Below are positions 34,884-46,336 of a DNA stretch of 64,000 nucleotides, piece after piece; the first letter of the stretch is position 1, and every line of letters begins with the position of its first letter. The position numbers and the translations under genes were made by a program. The notes under the pieces are model-generated. The model saw only the letters and a list, made by a program, of their open reading frames with translations. It did no database searches and was not told the origin of the DNA. This stretch comes from Gelatoporia subvermispora B (Eukaryota; Basidiomycota; Agaricomycetes; Polyporales; Gelatoporiaceae). Location: NCBI GenBank assembly GCA_000320605.2, contig KB445793.1:124001-188000 (forward strand). The letters run 5' to 3'.

Positions 34884-35887
34884 CTAATCCTTCTTCAGGT
34901 CCCGCCGGATGACGAACACGCGGTCACCGTCGCTCTTCGTGCTCAGCTCCTGGATGCTGCGCACGCCCTCCAGACCCTGCACGCTCCGGCCCTTGGCAAG
35001 CACGACGTAAATCTCGAGGCCGTCACCGACCTCGATGTGGCGCTCCGTCGCGCTCGTGAAAGAATCGATGACGATCGCGAGGACGTCTGACAATGGCAGG
35101 TGGGCCGGATGCGGCTGATTCGGCGCCGCGGCCTGATTCTTGAAGTAAATCTGTGTCACGAGCAAACGGGTGTAAGTCGGGCGACGGTCGGATCACGCAA
35201 GAGACGTCGGGAGAACGTCCACAGATAGCATCATACCTGGTTGTCCAGGAAGGGCTGCACCAATGATTGTGCGGCGCCAGCCGCGCGACACGCTTCGCGC
35301 TCGTACGACCCAACAGGGTCGAAGGAATATACCGCGCCGGAGCCTGAGCGTGGGGTTAGTGATGTGCAAGAAGCTTGAATGAAGCGAGAACATACCATCT
35401 TCCTCGATGCCTCCGAGAATGTTGTATACGTAGTATGGGAAGAATCGCTGGGCGTAGAGCATAGTCTGAATCAGGCGCGCAATCGCACGAAGGGGCATGT
35501 CTTTGGCATGCGCATGACGATACCACTGTGGGTCTGGTCAAAACCAACTCCGACCCAGACGCGTCAGAGCGCACCTCGAGACGTTGCTTGACCTTCTTCA
35601 CGAACATGTTACCATCTGCAGCGAAACCATTCACCGCAAGGACGGCGCGGTCGGTGCTGTGGCGTTGAATCAGCAGTGCACATTCCAATGCGCACGCCGG
35701 CAAGACAAGCTTACAGTCTGAACACTTTGGGTGCGTATCGTGTCTGGATACTGTAACCCTCACTCTGCCTCGTATCACCCGCAATGACGGTGAAATCCGC
35801 ACCGGCAATGGCGAGGATTGTGCCGCCGTTGTCCGAGTACGGGTTGAACTGCCTCTGCTGAGGGTTTGAAAAGGAGCCGTCGGGCAT
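34884..35887 (-). CDS. PRE7: 20S proteasome subunit beta-6 (PRE7/PSMB1)
   Basis: This is a non-catalytic beta subunit of the 20S core particle. Minus-strand exons 35715-35887, 35575-35656, 35396-35525, 35237-35343 and 34884-35150 give 759 nt (252 aa), near the 241 aa of animal PSMB1. Hallmarks are [74 protein letters not shown] and [13 protein letters not shown]. The position of the catalytic Thr after propeptide removal is not met (FNPYSDNGG), as expected for beta-6. The C-terminus ([11 protein letters not shown]) is normal. The gene is intact. Confidence 0.95.
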
Positions 35888-38800
35888 GGCTGGTATGATC
35901 AAATTTGAGGCTTGAAGGCGAAGGTAGAACGGGAGGGTGAGAATGGGGTGTATATAATCTTTGGACGTTGAGTGTAAATAGTTGAAGAAGAGCGGAGGGG
36001 ACGCGTAAGTTCAATTAGCGCTGAACCACGCGGAGTTTCAAGATTGTAAATATCCGAGATTTCTGCAGGTCGCCATCTTCTCTCCGTCTTCGGGACCCTC
36101 ACACCTATCCTTGTCGTCTTCCTTTCTTTTCCCATCAGCCTTGCGTCAGCCCACCGATAATCCTCCGCGGCGCCCCATCGCCCTTTTCGCTACTTTCTGG
36201 TGAATTTTGACCAGATATGCCGGCAATGCGCAGAAATTACGAGTGATCGCAAGCTCGCGATTCCGGAACTAGTGTGTTCACGAGATACTGTTGCTGGACC
36301 ATAAGTGCATGCTACTCCCGTGAAGCAGGCCAGATATACTGAATGGCAAGCCACAGTCATTTTGGCAATTCTACATATCAGCTATCACGTGTGGCCGCCA
36401 GTACTGACACTTGACTTGCTCCCTGAATGCCCTAATTCCCCGGACACTGACACTGGGAGAGCCTTCATTCACTTGGGTTCTGCCAATACACTTTGAACCC
36501 CAAGAGTTCCCCGGCGAAAGTTGAAAGCGAATGAATTGCCATTTCCAACTTTTCCAGGTTCTTGGCACAAGCATGTTCTCTACCCATACCCTGACTTGTC
36601 CCCCCGGCCTGGCTCTCACACGAACCTTGCCGAAAACGAACTCCGTTGCCCGGTATCCGATAGATCTATCATGACCTGCTTAGAATGGCAAGCATGCTCG
36701 ACCTATCTTCAATTGCCTTGATATCCGGATGGATCTGGAGCTCTCCAGACGCCCACATGTCTGCCCAATGTTCCCTCGGCTTCCTCATTCGAAAACACGT
36801 TTGCGTTCTCACTCAATTCACCATTCGGCATAACCTGCCTTGTTTCCCTACTACCCACACCCACTACCCACAGAAAGACGACGACCCCCTCTCAGGACCC
36901 CCATCCTATGACTGTGCATAGAGTGGTTCCATTTCATGCAATGCATTCAGTACATCTCACCAGCCGTTGATCACAAAAAATCTGGAGATCTCTTGTCCTC
37001 AAATCATTGCCGTGGCCGTGCATCTCACCGAGTCAATCTCGCTGGATTCTCGCGGAACCTGCCGTTGGAAATTCCATGCTACCAACGCTGCCTATCTGCA
37101 CATGTTCTACGCGGAAAATCGTTACCCCTGATTATTCGATATCGCACGGAGACAACGACAGCACCGTCAGGAGTAGGCATCCCGATGCTATGCCCGTCTC
37201 CGATAAGTGCGCCTTTCCGCTTTTGCAATTACCTCTCTTCCACCTCTTCTGGTCTAGCCCGCACTTACTGCCCTCTATCGCCCGATGTTGAATGACCTCA
37301 TATTACTTGTCTCGGCGACGACAATCCCCCTGGCCAGCACGTTTGCACCTAGGCCTGTCGCGAAAGGGTCGCCACGCCACACGCCTATCGGCCGCCCGCG
37401 AAGGACGACCTCTGTGCTGGGGTGCTGGAAATAACTCCTCCGGCAGCGCGTTGCCACAAGCCCATCGTTCCTGATCACGTACGCGCTTCTCTGTGATATG
37501 GATGGCGTGCGTGCATTGGTGTTTTCCCGTGGATTCGGACTGCGCAATGTCCGGCGGGCACTGCGACCGCGAGCCGCTTTTGTCCTCCTGCACCCACGTC
37601 TGCACATCACTACCCACGGTTCCAGTTTCCATCCGGCTCGTGGCGCCCGGGTTATTCGTAGTGTGACTGTGCTGCGGTCTGCACTACAAGTTTTGGTGTT
37701 CAGTGAGCCATGCTCATCCCACAATTTTAGTCGCATACCGTGGCAATACTTTGACGTTCATGGTGCTTTCTACAAGTACTGGGGAATAAACTTGCTGCTC
37801 TGACTAGCTTGGGGCGCGAGGGGTTGGCCGTATCAGGAATATGCTTTTCATACGAAAGTGGCTCATGAGGTCGCGTATGACTCCTCGTGCGCCCTCCGCA
37901 GTCCTTCGTGTTTGTGTGCCACTGATGACGCTCGGCATCTCAGGAGTGGCCTGGATATATCGTATCTTTCTATGGTTCTCTGTCATAGCGAGCTTGTTTA
38001 ACAGTAGTCTACCGGTCTGACTTCTCTGCCAGGCCCTGCTGTCGAGAGGATCGTCTCCGCACAATTTGATACAGCCTAGGCGATCATATTACTTTCTATG
38101 TTCACTGAGGCCGTTATGCAGCAAAGAGGGCCGACTTCACAATCAAGAACCTTTGATCTGCTACGTATGCCAATGTCATTACCTCCCGTATGCTTCAAGT
38201 CTTCTCACCCTGTCCCTGCCTAAAGTGCTCGCATGTTATCGCTCTCTCCATAACTGCGTCATTCCGACTCTCATGCCCATGCGATCCTGGTGCCAGCGTG
38301 GATGCCCTGCGATGTTGTGCTCCCTTGTGGCGCTGCAGTTATGCGCCCTCCAAGTGAGCGCTCCACAAGACGAGTCCAAGAATACCCAAGCCCCGTTCTC
38401 GTTCGCAGACCTCAGGACAGCCCTCGTTCGTTGACAGACCTCTGTGCTACCCTGGCGTTTACCTCGCACCACTAGATTCTCCGGCTCACTCCAAAGCCCC
38501 ACATCTCGCACTACGACTGACCTCTTGACCAACCTACGACATATCGATAGGTGATTATCGGCCCGGGACGGGAGGAAACCAGCGTCATCGTCGTGCCTCC
38601 ATCGCCAACAATGCTGCCGCTCGATTTCTTGCCGTTATCATCGCGGTGCAGCGTTGTTCCTGCGTAAGCCGTGCGCTTTTCGTATGCTGATGCACTCCGT
38701 CCGTCACCGAGTCCGGCCCGGTGCCTTGGCTCCGTCCGCTGTCCACAGCTAGGCGCTCAGTGCCTCTTATCGCTAGCTTCCGACGGTGATGCAGCGTCGC

Positions 38801-40032
38801 GGACGTTGAATCGAAGATGCCTGATTACGGACCGCCCTGTCATCCTGCAAGGGTTTCTTGTCCGCCGCGATTTCTCCGGACCAAGGACCTCTCGCTTTTT
38901 TGATACCTCTTCGCTATTGATGGACACGGCCGCCAGCACGAAAGCATCTGGACTTCCTCTGCGCTCGATCCTCGATCCATTGCGCCGTCGCTGTCAGTTG
39001 CGGTGAGCAGGAGACTCGGAATCATGTTACGGATGCCTACGGAATGCAGTGCGCGCCGTAGACGGCCGCCAGAATTATATGCCACCACACCACTGCAAGT
39101 TTTCCTTAGAAGGGACAAAACGACAGCCTGACAGCACGGTGAACGGTCGCACTTTCAGCCTGTAATCACTCATCGTGGATGGCCAAGGTGTAATTTTACG
39201 TCGATTCGTGTATAATCGTTTCTCGTAACGAGATAACTACGGCGACTTTGACCGACCGGATCATACATTCTTTGCTTACATCAAGGCTTCCTAATTGTTC
39301 GCCGTTATCATCCTGCTGAATTGTACGGGCTCCATCCTATGCTCCGGCGACCTAGTGCTATTCTCGTCAACTCTCTTTGTAAGGCCCAGTGACTCTGTTT
39401 GTCATGTTGTTAGCTACATGTGCCTATATTACAAAGTGATTGTATTTTCAGGCATTAATGCTCCTACCGCGTATTTAGAATGGTATTGCAATTTGCATCT
39501 CCCTTTGTGGAGGCTCAGGTGGAGTTTTAACCTTCTGCTATCGCCACGTGCGGAGGTTATATCATGGTGTCTTCAGGAACTGATGGCATGTATGGATATG
39601 TCGAGTGAAGTGTTATGCCTGCACTTTTCCGGCTATTCCCATGTCTCACACGACTAGGTGGTGTATTTTGATCGCACCCTCCGTTCGTGTATTTACATAA
39701 GGTGCTTGGCTGTGGATTTCTTCTCTCGTAGTTCCATAACAGGCATGATGGAAGCTATGCTGCGATGCCTACCAACAAACGGACGAAACATTGTGAATAG
39801 AAGTATCAGAGGGCACGATGCTCACTGGCAGAGTCTGGTGCTCATCTCGCTCATATTCTCGCTGCCATTTCGGTGGTCTGTGCATGCCTTCCGTGCCTAT
39901 CCCATGAGATATCGCAATTCACCATAGTCGTACTGTGCTCCGCTTCAGGCTTGGGGCGAAATGAGATGATTCGGCGAGCTAGGATATTATATGACCCTAA
40001 CAATACAGATGACTGAACAAAATCGAATGTAC
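35888..40032. other. 4.1-kb gene-free block before the tRNA
   Basis: This is the longest stretch without a supported gene. Many frames of 60-150 codons occur on both strands, but none shows family motifs, credible introns or biased codon use. Several C-rich or CT-rich patches (for example 36840-36905) and repeated CTTGTCCCC/CTTGCTCCC-like phrases around 36410-36620 suggest decayed repetitive DNA. It ends at a tRNA gene, a frequent target of retroelements. Confidence 0.5.
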
Positions 40033-40120
40033 GGGCACTTGGCACAGTGGTAGCGCGCACGCTTCGCACGACAATTACGTAATTTGCGTGAGGTCCAGGG
40101 TTCAATCCCCTGAGTGTCCA
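40033..40120 (+). tRNA. tRNA-Ala (anticodon CGC) with intron
   Basis: The acceptor stem GGGCACT (40033-40039) pairs with AGTGTCC (40113-40119), with one G-U pair; the discriminator is A (40120). The D arm is GGCACAGTGGTAGCGC with one A-C mismatch. The anticodon stem CACGC pairs perfectly with GCGTG (40086-40090), and the loop reads TTCGCAT once a 16-nt intron after position 37 is removed, so the anticodon is CGC. The T arm is CAGGG-TTCAATC-CCCTG. It decodes GCG codons. The A and B boxes are internal. Confidence 0.95.
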
Positions 40121-40593
40121 TTTTACATCCACGGCAGATGACTTGCTGTCCTGTACAAGCAACTCTTCTAAGTAAAGTAATTTTTTGTGAACTTTCTACA
40201 GGTGCTCGCGACTGGGAAGACTTCCAAGTTTGGCAGAAAACGTATTCCGCGATCTCACGTGTCGAACCTTCAACCCAAAACAGCCAAACTCATATCGATA
40301 GACCCGTCCGAGGGCCCGGGATGCCCCACCCGCTTCGCGGAAAATGGTACCACTGTGCTACATGCGCTCGCGCGTGGCACAGTGGTAGCGTGGCGAACTT
40401 CGTCAAATCGTAAGAGTGCGCATCACCACTGTGCCAACTCATCTGCTCCTTGCTCAAAAGCTCACTCCAACATCGTGCAGGCTTCCTCGATATACGGTGA
40501 CGTTGATACATAGTACATGCTGTTCGACCTCTTATTGTACACGCGATGTATTTAGTAAGTCGTCGAGACGATCCCCTGCAACGGTCTACCCGC
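40121..40593. other. Intergenic with tRNA fragments
   Basis: No protein gene is supported. Three D-arm-like fragments related to the adjacent tRNA-Ala lie at 40348-40360 (-), 40375-40405 (+) and 40424-40437 (-); the plus-strand one is annotated separately. Confidence 0.55.
40375..40405 (+). pseudogene. Truncated tRNA-Ala pseudogene
   Basis: TGGCACAGTGGTAGCG (40375-40390) is identical to the D-arm/A-box of the tRNA-Ala at 40033. The similarity continues loosely (TGGCGAACTTCG) to the anticodon loop and then ends. Two inverted D-arm fragments flank it (40348-40360, 12 of 13 bases complementary, and 40424-40437). Confidence 0.6.
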
Positions 40594-41043
40594 TTAGGAT
40601 GACTTCTTTCCGGCCTTCTTCGCCGCGGTGCGGGCTCGTGTGATCTGCTTCTTCCAGCCGTAACATTGGGTACAAGCTGCAGCACCATGAGCTCATGGAC
40701 AACTCTTTGATTTCGGAGACATACAGGCCGACCCGTGCTTCTTGCACTGATAGACTCCTTCCTTGTTCGTGCTGGATGCAGGGGCCTCAAGTCCCTCGCG
40801 ATCAATAGGGTCAAACTGTCCAGTACAATTAGGCGCATGCTTGTTCGACATCGCGATACACTTACGCCGAAGAACGCGTCGTTCTCCTCCCGCCCGTCAA
40901 AGCTGCAGGTCGTGCACTGAGATGAAGTGCGTGAGTATTGCGCGGTAGGCGCACAATAGGGCAAACCGACATACCACTTCCTTGAAGTGGGTGCAGAAGA
41001 GGGCGTCGTTAATTTCAATCGACGTCGCAGATCCCTCAGACAT
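40594..41043 (-). CDS. Small zinc-binding (CxH/CxxC) protein
   Basis: Minus-strand exons 40975-41043, 40866-40916, 40725-40815 and 40594-40676 give 294 nt (97 aa). The protein contains FCTHFKEVCTTC near the N-terminus, then DGREENDAFFGFDPIDREG, then CKKHGSASCTQCYGWKKQIT and a Lys-rich tail. Two matching Cys/His clusters suggest one zinc site or a pair. The last intron (40677-40724) contains an in-frame stop and has canonical borders, so splicing is required. I recall similar small hypothetical proteins in other basidiomycetes but know no function. TATATATA at 41149-41156 lies about 110 bp upstream. Confidence 0.75.
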
Positions 41044-41536
41044 GTCTAGATCGTCTACGGATACTTTGAAGCTAAGGAGATGCGAGCGTCGCGTTCAGGT
41101 CGAGCCTGTGAGAGGTGTGGTCCAGGAGTGCGGTCGGTCCTAGGACGGTATATATAGGGGATCACGCAAGAAGGTACGGAAGCACCCGCAATAACAATCC
41201 TGAGCTTCTGGTGCCAATTCAGGAGCCTCGATTAGACCCTTCCGTGCATAAAGGGGCCAGGTGACGGCTCTGCCGCCGCAGTCGCCTGAACATCTGACTG
41301 CCTCCCGCCACCGTTCCGCCACATCCTGCCACTTACAGTGACACGCTCACAATCACGTGAATTACGAGCAATTGTAAGGTGCTACATCCAACTCGACTTA
41401 TGGCAAGCGAGACAAATCATGACATTCGGATTGCGCTATGGTACAGGGACATATGATTACATGACATCAAGAAAGCATTAGGAGATGGTGCGGGCAGGTA
41501 ATGGATGGCCTGTTCTTCCTCCTGATGCTCAGCGCT
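41044..41536. other. Intergenic with promoter of zinc protein
   Basis: This lies between two minus-strand genes. It holds the TATATATA element (41149-41156) of the left gene; otherwise I see nothing. Confidence 0.5.
41149..41156 (-). promoter_or_regulatory. TATA box of the zinc-binding protein gene
   Basis: TATATATA lies 106-113 bp upstream of the minus-strand ATG at 41043. It is palindromic, so orientation comes from gene position only. Confidence 0.4.
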
Positions 41537-42157
41537 TCAGTTACCGGAAGCGGTCGGCGGCACGATCGGGTTAGCCTGCTCCAGAGCGACCTCGTTCAGC
41601 ACAAAGACCCTGCGAGGGTCAAAGTCGCCGCCCTTTCCGATCGTGGTGGGACGCTTGATCGACTGGTCCTGCTGAATGCTGCACCAGGTTGTCAGTGATC
41701 TAGGTTACATATTAAGCTCGCTTCATAGACTTACACAAGGTTGAGCGAAGAGTTCAGGGCGCTGGTCTGCCGAGCACCAAAAACAAAGAATCTGCCAGGG
41801 ACTTCGGCAGTGTAGAAAAGGCCAACAGTGCCGGACTAGTTACCGAGTCAGTGTTGGTGACTGTATATTCAGAACTCGCGAGATACGAACATCGTTCGAC
41901 CCATCCTGGTTCTTCGGTACCTCAACTGCACCGTTGAAAGTGAGCTGAACCTTCGCCTCGATGGGGTTCTCGCCCAGAAGGCGCTGCTTGTATTGGTCTC
42001 GCGAGACGTGATTGCCGTTCACAGTGATCTTGGCGTTCTCTGCGACGAAGTTGTTGAACGCCGAGTCAAAGTCAGACTGGCTCGTCGCGTTCCAGATGGA
42101 CTGGAGGTGCTGCTCGGCCCAGTTGGTGAGGTTAGGGAGGACGATGTTGGCGGTCAT
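41537..42157 (-). CDS. NTF2-like domain protein
   Basis: Minus-strand exons 41891-42157, 41735-41835 and 41537-41678 give 510 nt (169 aa). LTNWAEQHLQSIWNATSQSD, FDSAFNNFVAENAKITVNG and QYKQRLLGENPIEAKVQLTF match the small NTF2-like/SnoaL-type alpha+beta fold common in Agaricomycetes. Function is unknown. The first donor is a weak GTTCGT. The start at 42157 is preferred because a TATATAAG box lies 80 bp upstream. The frame stays open further 5' without a stop and would add a mitochondrial-like Arg/Ser-rich leader from 42325. Confidence 0.8.
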
Positions 42158-45100
42158 TGTGGGTTGAGGTGCAGTATTGGTTGAGTAGAGTTGCGATATG
42201 GTGAGGTGTTGTGCTTTGAAGGCGACTGCGTGTCCCCTTATATACGCTGCAGAACTAAAACGCTGTGCACGTAAACTGGAGCACAAGACGCTCGAGACTG
42301 GGGTCCGGGAGCTGAGTCGGATCATTACTACGAGTCGGTGGATTGGACCGAAGGCGGGCTCTTGAGAAACACGTAAGGAAAATGCCACCCGAGTCTTAAG
42401 ACCTCACGGGGGTTGTCGCCCGCGGCGACATTAGAGAGCTAGACAGCGTTAAGCCTTCTGAAAAGAGAAATAGGCGCGACTTGGAAACGGCAAGCTGACA
42501 GCAGCAGTCGCGCAAGTACACTGCATTACGCACAAGCACGGCGTCAGTGCATAAATGATAGATCAAGCACAGCGGGCTAGCTCACCAAACGGAATGGACT
42601 CCGCTGAGAAACGCGCGTATTATCTCCGTTCATCCCCCCTGCCGCATAGAGTGGTCAAATGCCGACAATAGCGACTGTTCCATCCTGTATTCCCTACCAA
42701 CAAGGGATGCCGCAGCGCGTCAATACAGGTACCCCTGACCATGGACTCACAGGCGCCTACCCAGAATGCCGACCAACTCGGACAAGATACAACCCAACAC
42801 AGCCTCGTCCTTCCTCCATACGGAGGACGGTCCTGTCCTCCTGAGCGCCCGGGATCATCTGTGCGGCGCTGAAACAAGCTTTTGGCAGCGCGCAAGTTCC
42901 ATTGGACATTGGAAAACGCTACCACACTTTGACATAACACCTGAGCGCACGTGATGTGGGGTATGGGGAATGATGACGAGCTCCGTCAAAGATGCGTGAT
43001 CCGGCTTGGAATGACGAAAGATGTGCAAAGCATTTCATGGACACCATGTGCCAATGTAGTCGGCGATATTGACCAAGTTCAGGACAGCCCTACTTAAAAG
43101 TGCTGCAAACGGGGCGCCGTGCATCTAGAGAGGTCCCTTGAGCGCAGGAGTCTGACCATCGGTTACACGAGGACTCCACTTGCTGGACTACGCCGGCGGT
43201 TAACGTGGTGAACGTGCCAAGTAGAAAGACGCGGAAAAGCACTCCGCTCACTCCAACTCCGCGACAGCGGTCTCCGAACATAGCGTAGCGGCGTAGGCGG
43301 AGTATCTTCTCATCTTGCGCGGAGAATCGGGCGCAGCAGGCCTAGATCCATACAGGCGACATCTAGAGGACCTCTAGCATTCAGTCTCGCTGCCGTGTTG
43401 GCGCGCAGGAGTGTGGTGGATGCTTCTAGAGGTAGGACGAATCAATGCGTGAGATAGCACTGGCGAGGCCATTGTTTCTCCCTCGTGCAGGAGACTCGCC
43501 TCCTCCGGGCGCGACGCCGGCGCGACTAAGAAGTAGCAGAAGGTGCAGGGTCACTATGTACTGTCACATCGCGGGCGGGCGTAACTGGGCGTCTTTGAAC
43601 GGAGCCGGGAGCTATAGGGGGAGAGAAGTTCTTCCGAAGTTTCCAGCGTGGCCCAGATTGGAAGTCGTCCTAGTTCGCCGATCGAGGGCGCATCTATGAG
43701 ATGTCGGTGGGATGTACTATACCTGACACCGCGGATGGATCACGAAAGGTGTGGAATGTACTTGGAAGATGGACCATGTGGGGGAATTTGCGGCTTAAAT
43801 CCGCGTCTGCGCCTTGTCATGTTGTGTATCTCCATGTTTTCGCCGGACACAGGGATATGGTCTCAGCCTAGCGATGTTTATCCTTACCACGGCATTCATA
43901 TGTAGCCTCCATTTACTCGACGACATAGTAAGTAGCCCGCATTCATCCCCAAAAGGGAGTCAAGGGACTTCGTTGAGCAGCTGACATTTCAATACGACAC
44001 GAGGTGAAAGCTGTTCATGTTTCATAGTCAGTTCAATTCAACTTTGAGTTTGACACAGGATACGCGAGGCTCACAATCAGAAATCGCATTGCAACGGGGA
44101 GCCAGGTTTATCCGAGATGGCTTGGCAGGATACCGACCGCAAAGTCACGGTTGACACGCAGATTGGGATGGGCTCGCGGAACCCGTCACAGACTGCAGTT
44201 CCACCATTTTGGGGGCCGACAATCGGGTGTTTGTAATGGCAGCCCTGCATTCGCGTCCAGATCTTGGGGTTCAATTGCGGTTTCCGAGACCGGTCTCACG
44301 GATGGTACGTGCTCAATGCATCGCAACGCCTGCTCACGGTCGTCGAAGCCGCCGTCGATGCAATTCCTGTGTGAGTAACTTGACTGAGGTCGGCGGTAAT
44401 ATAGCGAGAAGAGCTGACAGTTACATCATTCATTTGGTGAGTTTGATGGTATTCTAAGTCGGCTCCTGTCTGGACGGCAGAATTCGCGTTACATAGGCGT
44501 TGTGGTGTGAGCATTTCTCAACCCGTCAACCTGAAGGCGTACTTCTGTGCAGAAGGGAGACGGTATGAGAGAGCACATGTCGACGTGAGCATATGAACGC
44601 TGACACTGCTTGTGTCTGATCATGGGGGTCCCTGCGGCAGCGGCTGGTATATCTTCTTATCATCCTCGAGATGATCATGTACAAGTGACTCACCAGGAGC
44701 TCAATGTCGACTGGTCATGTTACACAACGCATGTAGACCATCGAAGTCGCCTGCTCGTGATGTTGTAAAATCTCGGCGAGACGAGAAAGCGGGTGAAACT
44801 GCGAAGATCTTTTTGTCCAAAGAGGACAAAGGATCTTGTGCAGATTGGTACAGATATTTGACCAATCGGTGAAGCCTTGCATGAATGCAGGGTTATTCAC
44901 GAAGAGAAGAGCGCTTGGGACTTCGCGGCGTACACGTTCCATGGGCACGCCGTTGGCTTGTGATGCACGAGGCTTGCCAGAAAAATGGAACCACACTGTA
45001 CTCTCCGAGGTCTCTAGTCTGGTGCCTTCCTCTTTCTTATGTTGAGGACGCTGGATTTTGTCCGAGAATAGAGTCGAGCCAAAAATACGCACCCAGAGCC

Positions 45101-45284
45101 TCAAGTTGGGATCTGGACGGTCAAGTAAGAAAGAGAGCAGTAATCACCAACGTCGATGCAACAGAAAAGTCATAAACTGGATTCAAGACGCATATAGTCA
45201 CAAACTGTCGAATGTGAGACAGTGTGTCTGGATGGTGCAGGAGGGACAGCGTAAGTTGTGTGCAAATTGTTGAACTCGGCAATA
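42158..45284. other. 3.1-kb gene-poor stretch
   Basis: Apart from the NTF2-like promoter, no gene is supported. TCTAGAGG-type motifs recur at about 43123, 43363 and 43424; the middle one forms a 15-nt palindrome, CTAGAGG-A-CCTCTAG (43363-43377). Fragmentary frames on the minus strand at 44077-45104 look like decayed coding sequence that I cannot name. Confidence 0.45.
42237..42244 (-). promoter_or_regulatory. TATA box of NTF2-like gene
   Basis: Read on the minus strand, TATATAAG lies 80-87 bp upstream of the ATG at 42157. Transcription starting about 30 bp downstream would exclude the ATG at 42325. Confidence 0.55.
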
Positions 45285-46140
45285 CAGTGATATACGGGCC
45301 GGTGGGACACTACCGGCCAGTGGGACAGATGCCCCTCCTGCCTTCCACACGTCCTTCCATCATCAACTATGCCTGTATAATTCAAACAAAACCCATTGGC
45401 CATACGAATGCGATTTTTGGATTTTTTTTCTTGTGTAGAACCTTCGCAGTGGACCGATTTCGTGGGAAAACCGGGATAGCCAAATTTGGCTGAGAGCTGT
45501 TATGGGCTGCAGAACATCTTTCACTTCGGATCTTCCTTCAATTTTGGGATATACTGCTAGACCAAGACCATGTACTTTGTATGGCATAAATTTTTTGAGG
45601 TCAGGAGCGGTGGAAATGTCACATGAATATTTTCGCATTAATCGCAGCCAGGCGGCCCTATCACGCATGTCACCACCTTTGTCACGGTCACATGTGTCCC
45701 ACCAGGAGCCGATTCGAGAGATACTCCAACAGTACACAACGCTAATCTCTCAAAAACGGCACAAATTACGTATAGACTTTTACCGTCCATTATTCCAAGT
45801 CATTTTGTAGAGAATTTTCAGAATAGAGGAGACATGTAAGAAATAATTTCAGAGACGAGCTACCGGCGGTTATTTCGTCTTATCTAGCCGCAGCACCTTA
45901 TATAGTAAATAGTCGCATGATGTGACGCTGTCCCACCGGCCGGTTTTAGGCCGATAACGCAAATTGCAACTGATGGGCCTTGCAGTCATGCTTGCTCACG
46001 AGTGATATGCTCAAAGTGGTCTAGAAATAAAGCTCAAGACCTGTAGTTTACATCGGTGTATTGATCGTACGGAAAAATGTTTTCTTCGCATGTCAGGCAA
46101 CGAGTAAGATTTTGGTGTCCCACCGGCCCGTATATCACTG
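45285..46140. mobile_element. Non-autonomous Tc1/mariner-type TIR element (MITE)
   Basis: Perfect 26-bp terminal inverted repeats occupy 45285-45310 and 46115-46140; the outer end reads CAGTGATATACGGGCCGG. Each end abuts TA (45283-45284 and 46141-46142), the target duplication expected for the Tc1/mariner/Fot1-pogo superfamily. The 856-bp element has subterminal repeats of the inner TIR motif: CCGGCCAGTGGGACAG near 45312 and TGTCCCACCGGCCGG near 45930. These are typical transposase-binding sites. The largest internal frame (45363-45737, minus) shows no DDE signature I recognise. Perfect TIRs suggest recent activity with a transposase supplied from elsewhere. Confidence 0.9.
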
Positions 46141-46336
46141 TAAAGACCATGATTCCCGGCTTTAACGCGTATTTAACTCCGTTAAGCAGACGCTTACTAG
46201 CTTTTGAAGCTCCGAAAACTAAATATTCTCACGATTAGATTCGCGTTCATTGCGGCCTGAACGCGAGCGCGTCTGCCGAGCTCAGCGCGTTCTCCGTCGA
46301 CCACTTTGTCTCATCCTCTTGAACCTCCTTATCAAT

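Noticed and set aside
40290..41018. 242-codon minus-strand frame overlapping the zinc-binding gene
   Set aside because: It is a shifted frame through introns and exons of the spliced 97-aa gene, whose Cys/His motifs and canonical introns are much better evidence.
42158..42388. In-frame N-terminal extension of the NTF2-like gene with a mitochondrial-like leader (from 42325)
   Set aside because: A TATATAAG box at 42237-42244 lies inside the extension, so the main transcript should start after it. The ATG at 42157 is also the usual start for this family. It could still be a minor isoform.
45363..45737. Transposase remnant inside the TIR element
   Set aside because: The translated frame (minus strand) shows no DDE/D spacing or helix-turn-helix that I can recognise, so I do not call it a transposase.
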